Shown: in pieces, positions 59,832 through 64,000 of the stretch
How positions within the stretch are numbered: position 1 is the stretch's first letter
Layout: every line of letters starts with the position of its first letter
Source: Rhizobacter sp. AJA081-3
Lineage (GTDB): Bacteria > Pseudomonadota > Gammaproteobacteria > Burkholderiales > Burkholderiaceae_C
Assembly (NCBI RefSeq): GCF_017795745.1
Contig: NZ_CP059067.1
Location: 3,906,001-3,970,000 of the forward strand
Direction: 5' to 3'
Length of the DNA: 64,000 nucleotides
The notes under the pieces: model-generated
The model's database searches: none
The model's input: the letters and a program-made list of their open reading frames with translations, nothing else
What the model was told of the DNA's origin: nothing
Translations under genes and position numbers: made by a program

Positions 59832-61394
59832 TCAGCGCTCCTGGAACTCGACAAGCGCGGCACCGAAACTGTCCGAGCACTCGTCCACAGCCACCAGGTC
59901 TTTGCTGGCGAACCCCGTCGTGCAGGAAGGGCGCTGTACGTTGGCTGAACTACCCACCACCCAAGCCAGCGACTGTGCCGTTGAGAGGTCATTGAGTGTT
60001 CGCACAAAAGGCCCCTCCGGCAACGCGCGCAGGCGCGAAAGGTCCCTCGGCGAGTCAGTCACCATGACCAGTAGGCGGTTCGTGCCCGCTGGCCCACGCG
60101 ACAGCAGGCGCCAGTTTGCGCGAGGCAACTGTACGGACTCTCCGGCTCGAATGCGGTTGTTCTGATCTAGGGCATTCGGAAACAGCACATAGGTGCTTGC
60201 CTGGTCGCTGCTCTGGAGAATCAGGTAAACAAAGCCACCACGAGAACTGATCACGCTAAGGTCAAAGTAGTCGCGGCCGATGCGCAAGGGCTGCGAGGTG
60301 TGACGCACAGAGACAACATGTCTCTCGTCGCTTTGAGCCACCACGCTCTCCAACGGAAAGCGCTGCCTTGCAGGCTCGGCCTGAGCCACCTGCGGCGTTG
60401 GTGAAGGCGCCGCCACGGGCGGCGTCGACAACACCGGCTCTGGCTTGCGGACGGGTTCGGCGACCACCTCCTTCAGCACGGGCGCAAACTCGGTATTGCC
60501 CGCGATGACAAGGTTCTGTCCACTAAACCGCGGGTTGCCCTTGAGTCGCTCATCGATCCGCTTCTGGACGCAGGCCGCGATCTCGGCCACAGACAGGTTG
60601 CCACTGGCATCGGTGTCTTCGGCATAGGTACTGCAATACTTCCAGGACGATGTCGCCAATCCGCCAGACTGCGGACTATCCAGCGAGACTTCGTCCGGCC
60701 GCGACGAAGACAACTGCACCACGTTTCGCCCCGGAGCTCCCCGAGTCCGGGCGACCTCGGAAACCGACCTTGTACGAACGTTGCTGATCATCCGGCATGT
60801 GGTGGGTGAGTCCAGTGCGGTGAACTTCGGCGTCCACTCTTCGGAGCCATCAGCGGTTCCGGCGCCCCGGGTCACCGAACGGACGCCGCCTGAATGGCAG
60901 GCATCAATGAAGACGAAGACCTTGTCGGCTTTGGCATAGACCGGCGCAAGGTCAGACGCGATGTCCTCCTGCGTCAGCATGCCTGACTTGGTACCGGCGT
61001 CCACGTCTGCTGGAACCAGCGCCTCGCGGCAGGTCGCGGGTGCATCTTGCGGTGCGAAGCGCGCGCCGTGTCCTGAGTAGTACAGAAAGACCCGGTCTCC
61101 GTCACGCACCCGGCCCGCTAGGTCGCGCAACTCTCTGCGGATGTTGGCGTAACTCGCCTCCCGATCCTTTAGCACCTTGAGGTTGGCTGCGGGAACGCCC
61201 ATCGACTGAGCCATCTGGGTCGCATTGGCGATGTCGTGAGCGACACCCCGCAGTGGCGTGATCCTGGCGTCGGCGTAGTTGCCCACACCGATGATCAGGG
61301 CGTGCCGGTTGGCACGACCCGCTTGAGCATGAGCATGCGTCACGGTCACAGCCATCACCGCGGCCACGCACAAAGCTGCGAAAAACTTCTTCAC
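59832..61394 (-). CDS. Exported caspase-like protease with EF-hand-like loop and DUF4384-like tail
   Basis: A 520-residue protein. Signal peptide MKKFFAALCVAAVMAVTVTH then AHAQ. The catalytic dyad is His109 in LYYSGHGARF and Cys166 in VFIDACHSGGVRS. Residues 260-271, DTDASGNLSVAE, match the EF-hand calcium loop pattern. A Pro-rich linker (VLSTPPVAAPSPTPQVAQAE) leads to a DUF4384-like beta domain (residues about 360-480: PLRIGRDYFDLSVISSRGGF, YVLFPNALDQNNRIRAG). Calcium dependence is known for metacaspases but not shown here. ATG 61394 overlaps the zinc-ribbon gene by 4 bases. Confidence 0.88.
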   Translation of the reverse strand: MKKFFAALCVAAVMAVTVTHAHAQAGRANRHALIIGVGNYADARITPLRGVAHDIANATQMAQSMGVPAANLKVLKDREASYANIRRELRDLAGRVRDGDRVFLYYSGHGARFAPQDAPATCREALVPADVDAGTKSGMLTQEDIASDLAPVYAKADKVFVFIDACHSGGVRSVTRGAGTADGSEEWTPKFTALDSPTTCRMISNVRTRSVSEVARTRGAPGRNVVQLSSSRPDEVSLDSPQSGGLATSSWKYCSTYAEDTDASGNLSVAEIAACVQKRIDERLKGNPRFSGQNLVIAGNTEFAPVLKEVVAEPVRKPEPVLSTPPVAAPSPTPQVAQAEPARQRFPLESVVAQSDERHVVSVRHTSQPLRIGRDYFDLSVISSRGGFVYLILQSSDQASTYVLFPNALDQNNRIRAGESVQLPRANWRLLSRGPAGTNRLLVMVTDSPRDLSRLRALPEGPFVRTLNDLSTAQSLAWVVGSSANVQRPSCTTGFASKDLVAVDECSDSFGAALVEFQER

Positions 61395-61924
61395 TGCGGC
61401 GCATCCTTCACGCGGCGATACCGCATGCTGATGCCCAAGGGGCCCTCGTAGACGATCTTGTCCTGCCCCTCGAACCGGAACGTGAACGACACCTCCATGC
61501 CGCCGCCGCCAGGCACCACTACGTGCACACGATCACCGTCGCGGTCATACGCCGTGACGGGCACCTGAGACTGCAGGACGGTGGCGCTACCGTTGGTGAA
61601 CTCGAGGGAAGGACCAACCGGCAATGCCGTATCCAGCAAGGTGGTCTGTTCAGCACGCCAGCGACCGAGGATCTCGTATTGGGGTGCAAACAACTGAGCC
61701 GTCGAGGGAACCATTTTCCAGGCTACAACGAGCGCCACCAGACCCAGCAGCGCCACCAGTCCCCACTTCACCAACGGCACAACGCCCCTAGTGCTCCGTG
61801 CGTTTCCCTTGGCCAGGAGTGTGCCGCCGCAATAGGGGCAGGTCCCTCCTGATCCAACGCCTGTCTGAGGCACGCCCGCGCTGGTGCAGCCCCCGTAGTT
61901 CGTGCAGGTATACGCGCGTGCCAT
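61391..61924 (-). CDS. Zinc-ribbon membrane protein with outer beta domain
   Basis: A 177-residue protein from ATG 61924 (an upstream TTG-type start would overlap the previous gene). It opens MARAYTCTNYGGCTSAG and has CPYC near residue 30, so a zinc-ribbon with two Cys pairs. One membrane helix lies at about 55-75 (LVKWGLVALLGLVALVVAWK). The remaining 100 residues are beta-rich (LEFTNGSATVLQSQVPVTAY, FEGQDKIVYEGPLGISMRYR). The start is nearly the same as that of the next gene (M-x-x-Y-x-C-x-N-Y-G-x-C), so the two are paralogues at that end. It overlaps the caspase-DUF4384 gene by 4 bases. Confidence 0.78.
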   Translation of the reverse strand: MARAYTCTNYGGCTSAGVPQTGVGSGGTCPYCGGTLLAKGNARSTRGVVPLVKWGLVALLGLVALVVAWKMVPSTAQLFAPQYEILGRWRAEQTTLLDTALPVGPSLEFTNGSATVLQSQVPVTAYDRDGDRVHVVVPGGGGMEVSFTFRFEGQDKIVYEGPLGISMRYRRVKDAPQ

Positions 61925-61943
61925 GCCATTCGTCCCGAGTCGC

Positions 61944-62624
61944 CTACTTTGCCGGGTAACGGGCAATCAGCCTTTTGTAGCCATCACCCGACGTCAGCGG
62001 CTTCAGATCAACGTCGGACTCGAGCACCGAGTAGTCCCTGAAGCCCTTCTGTAGCGCGGTCTCCAGGTGAGTCAGCGCATCGCCGCTCTTGGACTGCTTG
62101 AGGCTGAGAACGGCCTGATTGACATAGATGAGCGGCTCATCGGCGAACTCCGCCTTCGCCTTGTCCAACTGCACTTGAGCGTCGGCCCACTTTCCGGCTT
62201 GCATCAAGGGGATGGCAGCCTTGATGAACTCACGTGCAATGACGACCCGCTGGTCCGTCGCCAGCGCGCCAGCCTTGATGGATGCATCCACGCCTTCCTT
62301 GGCCCTTGCGAGCTGGCCGGCGTCCGGTGCGACCCCGGACGCCGTGGCCCGCGGTGCCGGAGCAGGCGGTGCAGACGAGGTAGAGACTGGCTGGGCCTTC
62401 TTGGTCATCCAGAAGCCGCCTCCCGTCAAGAGTGCAGCGGCCATAACACCGCCAACGATCAGCACCAGCTTCTTCTTGCTGCCCCCCTCGGGGGCCTCGG
62501 ACTCAAGCGGCTTGAGCTCGAATCCACACTCGCAGATCGGCTCCGCTCCGGGCGCCAGTTCGATCTCCTCCCGCGCGTCGGCCTTGGCGCAGCTCCCGTA
62601 GTTGCGGCAGATGTACTTACCCAT
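61944..62624 (-). CDS. Zinc-ribbon membrane protein with TPR-like outer domain
   Basis: A 226-residue protein, MGKYICRNYGSCAKADAREE, followed by CECG; same ribbon motif as the gene before the caspase. Membrane helix at about 52-72 (LVLIVGGVMAAALLTGGGFW). A Ser/Ala/Pro linker follows, then a helical region (AKEGVDASIKAGALATDQRV, QLDKAKAEFADEPLIYVNQA) of TPR style. It lies between the tubulin-like gene and the second zinc-ribbon gene, both within 75 bases. Confidence 0.78.
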   Translation of the reverse strand: MGKYICRNYGSCAKADAREEIELAPGAEPICECGFELKPLESEAPEGGSKKKLVLIVGGVMAAALLTGGGFWMTKKAQPVSTSSAPPAPAPRATASGVAPDAGQLARAKEGVDASIKAGALATDQRVVIAREFIKAAIPLMQAGKWADAQVQLDKAKAEFADEPLIYVNQAVLSLKQSKSGDALTHLETALQKGFRDYSVLESDVDLKPLTSGDGYKRLIARYPAK

Positions 62625-62697
62625 TTAGTCCCTCGCCTATTAAGTTCGTGGAATCGCGCCCAACACCCCCATGAGGTGCATGTGAGCCCGGCTCGGT

Positions 62698-64000
62698 TCA
62701 AGCAAGCTTGAGCAATCGGCTCTTTGCCTCCTGGCCGTCCTGACGCAGCTTGAGGTATTCGCTGCTGCTGGCATCGCCATGCAAGATGCTGTCCTTGTAG
62801 CCGTTGATGAACGCAACCGCCTTCTTGTAGAGCGCCTCACGCGCCTCAGCCAGGCGGAACTCTTCAGAGGCGAGCATCTCCTCCACCCGCCGCTTGATCA
62901 GTAGGGCGGTCTCTGAAGGGATCTTCGCCAGAGCTTCCTTCTCGCTAGCGCCCACCGATACCCGCACCTCATACCCGTCACTGTCGGTATAGGTGCACAC
63001 GATCTCCTCACGGCCAGTGGTCGCATTCTTGGCCTTGTGAAGAATTTCGGCCGCGAACGCAACCAGGAGATGAGGCACGATCGAGGCCGTCAGCGCCGTG
63101 GCCGAAGGAATGAACAGGGGTGCGAAGTCTCGAAGAGCGCCTTCGCCATGTACGAAGTACGCCGCCGAAGGATTGTTCTTGGTGAGCAGGTTGTACTTGT
63201 CCCGGAGGAACGCTGTGTGAGACAGCCAACGCACCGGATACAGGTTGTGGATCTGGTAGATCGTGACCTCGTTGTCCGGCACCCCGGTGTCATGGACCCG
63301 AACCGACTCGATGGAGGGCGGAAGCTGTCCGCGGAAAGTGTCCACCAGCGTGGACCGGAATGCACTGGCGTTGGCCGACGCCGGAACAGCGATGACGCAA
63401 GTCTCCTTCACTCCCTGACCCGGAGTGCTTGTACCGCCTCCAACCTTGGACACCTCACTCTTGTCAAAGGTGCCGTACGGAGCCGATGCCGAAACCTTCT
63501 CAAGGACGAAGTTCATCAGTCCACTGTCTTGAGCGCTGTAGGTCTGCGACAGTTTCTCGACGATGTTGGGCGTCAAAGTGGCACGTTGCGGAGGCGGCAA
63601 CTGCTCCACCGCCCTGGCGGCAGCGGTGTCGCACATCGTCTCAAGCTTCTCCATCAGCGCCCCCTCCGGGAAGCGCGAAAGGAATGTAGAGAACCCCGCA
63701 TCGCCCCCTAACTCATTGAAGATCGCGTCGCGAAACAGTTGTGCATCAGCGTTCTGCCGCGACTGATCGGCCAATAAGGTGTCGCGAATCGACTGCAGCG
63801 GTGTCAGATCAAACAGCTTTGTCTTGTGTTCATATGCCTGCGGATCCACCGCTGCACGACCCGCTTGCGACTGCAAGCGGGCGTTGAACTGTTGCTCGAA
63901 CTGGCTTCCAGTGCGCTGCATCCTCGCATAGAGCTCGGTTATGTCGGACAGCAGTCCGTTTAGCTCCCGAAGAACCAAAGGCAAGAGAGACTGGGCAAAG
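62698..64000 (-). CDS. C-terminal part of a large unknown protein, possibly tubulin-like family
   Basis: Open from the right window edge to the stop at 62698; 433 residues are visible and the start lies outside. The last 430 residues are helix-rich with short conserved-looking stretches: RLVVHD-type strand SIESVRVHDTGVPDNEVTIY followed by QIHNLYPVRWLSHTAFLRDK and FVHGEGALRDFAPLFI, then DGYEVRVSVGASEKEA. This order resembles the tail of the large bacterial tubulin-like proteins (Tubulin_2 type), but the GTP-binding half is not in view, so the family is tentative. It heads the island on the minus strand. Confidence 0.6.
   Translation of the reverse strand, partial: FAQSLLPLVLRELNGLLSDITELYARMQRTGSQFEQQFNARLQSQAGRAAVDPQAYEHKTKLFDLTPLQSIRDTLLADQSRQNADAQLFRDAIFNELGGDAGFSTFLSRFPEGALMEKLETMCDTAAARAVEQLPPPQRATLTPNIVEKLSQTYSAQDSGLMNFVLEKVSASAPYGTFDKSEVSKVGGGTSTPGQGVKETCVIAVPASANASAFRSTLVDTFRGQLPPSIESVRVHDTGVPDNEVTIYQIHNLYPVRWLSHTAFLRDKYNLLTKNNPSAAYFVHGEGALRDFAPLFIPSATALTASIVPHLLVAFAAEILHKAKNATTGREEIVCTYTDSDGYEVRVSVGASEKEALAKIPSETALLIKRRVEEMLASEEFRLAEAREALYKKAVAFINGYKDSILHGDASSSEYLKLRQDGQEAKSRLLKLA

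Noticed and set aside
1-64000. CRISPR array, rRNA or tRNA genes
   Set aside because: No regular repeat-spacer pattern, no rRNA-like stretch and no cloverleaf with a TTC-loop was found while reading both strands.

Overview
The window is GC-rich, densely coded bacterial DNA. Protein styles (orphan Bug/TctC receptor, Liv-type importers, Rrf2/NsrR with FdxA and CcoG, ProQ/FinO protein) point to a betaproteobacterium, most likely Burkholderiales. This is an inference; there is no rRNA or tRNA to test it.

Left part (1-5.6 kb): a divergent nsrR / fdxA-ccoG pair with an NsrR-like dyad over the promoter, then an unknown gene overlapping a patatin-like phospholipase gene, an 800-base gap, and an AraC-family regulator. 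5.67-28.15 kb is one long co-directional catabolic cluster: a three-subunit molybdenum hydroxylase (large subunit fused to a CoxG-like SRPBCC domain), an acyl-CoA ligase, a Bug receptor, a UbiD decarboxylase with its UbiX partner, a complete Liv-type importer, a membrane hydroxylase, an SDR, an aldehyde dehydrogenase, an enoyl-CoA hydratase-like protein and a second complete Liv-type importer. Gene content and order (large Mo subunit, FAD subunit, FeS subunit, ligase, plus UbiD/UbiX and a crotonase) match the hmfABCD/E/FG furan pathway: 2,5-furandicarboxylate -> 2-furoate -> furoyl-CoA -> 5-hydroxyfuroyl-CoA -> 2-oxoglutarate. The AraC protein and 20-bp-period direct repeats before hmfA are the likely control.

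Middle (28.2-43.3 kb): a decayed IS630 element with terminal inverted repeats and flanking TA, a broken SRAP/YedK gene, a ProQ/FinO-domain gene, a conserved unknown gene, an SRPBCC-membrane-alpha/beta-hydrolase fusion, an exported MsrB-MsrA pair, an OsmC protein, a flavodoxin-family protein, two very small genes, a Crp/Fnr remnant, a patatin lipoprotein divergent from an SDR-TetR pair with two operator-like palindromes between them, and a membrane diguanylate cyclase.

Right part (43.6-64 kb): an ECF sigma factor with a Ser/Thr kinase-TPR protein and two exported or surface proteins on the + strand, then at least eleven genes in a row on the - strand. These encode a tubulin-like protein (cut by the window edge), two zinc-ribbon membrane proteins with the same N-terminal motif, an exported caspase-like protease with an EF-hand-like loop and a DUF4384-like tail, a CHAT-protease lipoprotein, a glycine-zipper/zinc-ribbon membrane protein, an ECF sigma/anti-sigma pair overlapping a second exported caspase-like protease, an M23 peptidase lipoprotein with IPT and beta-propeller parts, and a receiver-like protein resembling cyclic-phosphate-processing receivers. 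This caspase/CHAT island is the best candidate here for an undescribed system.
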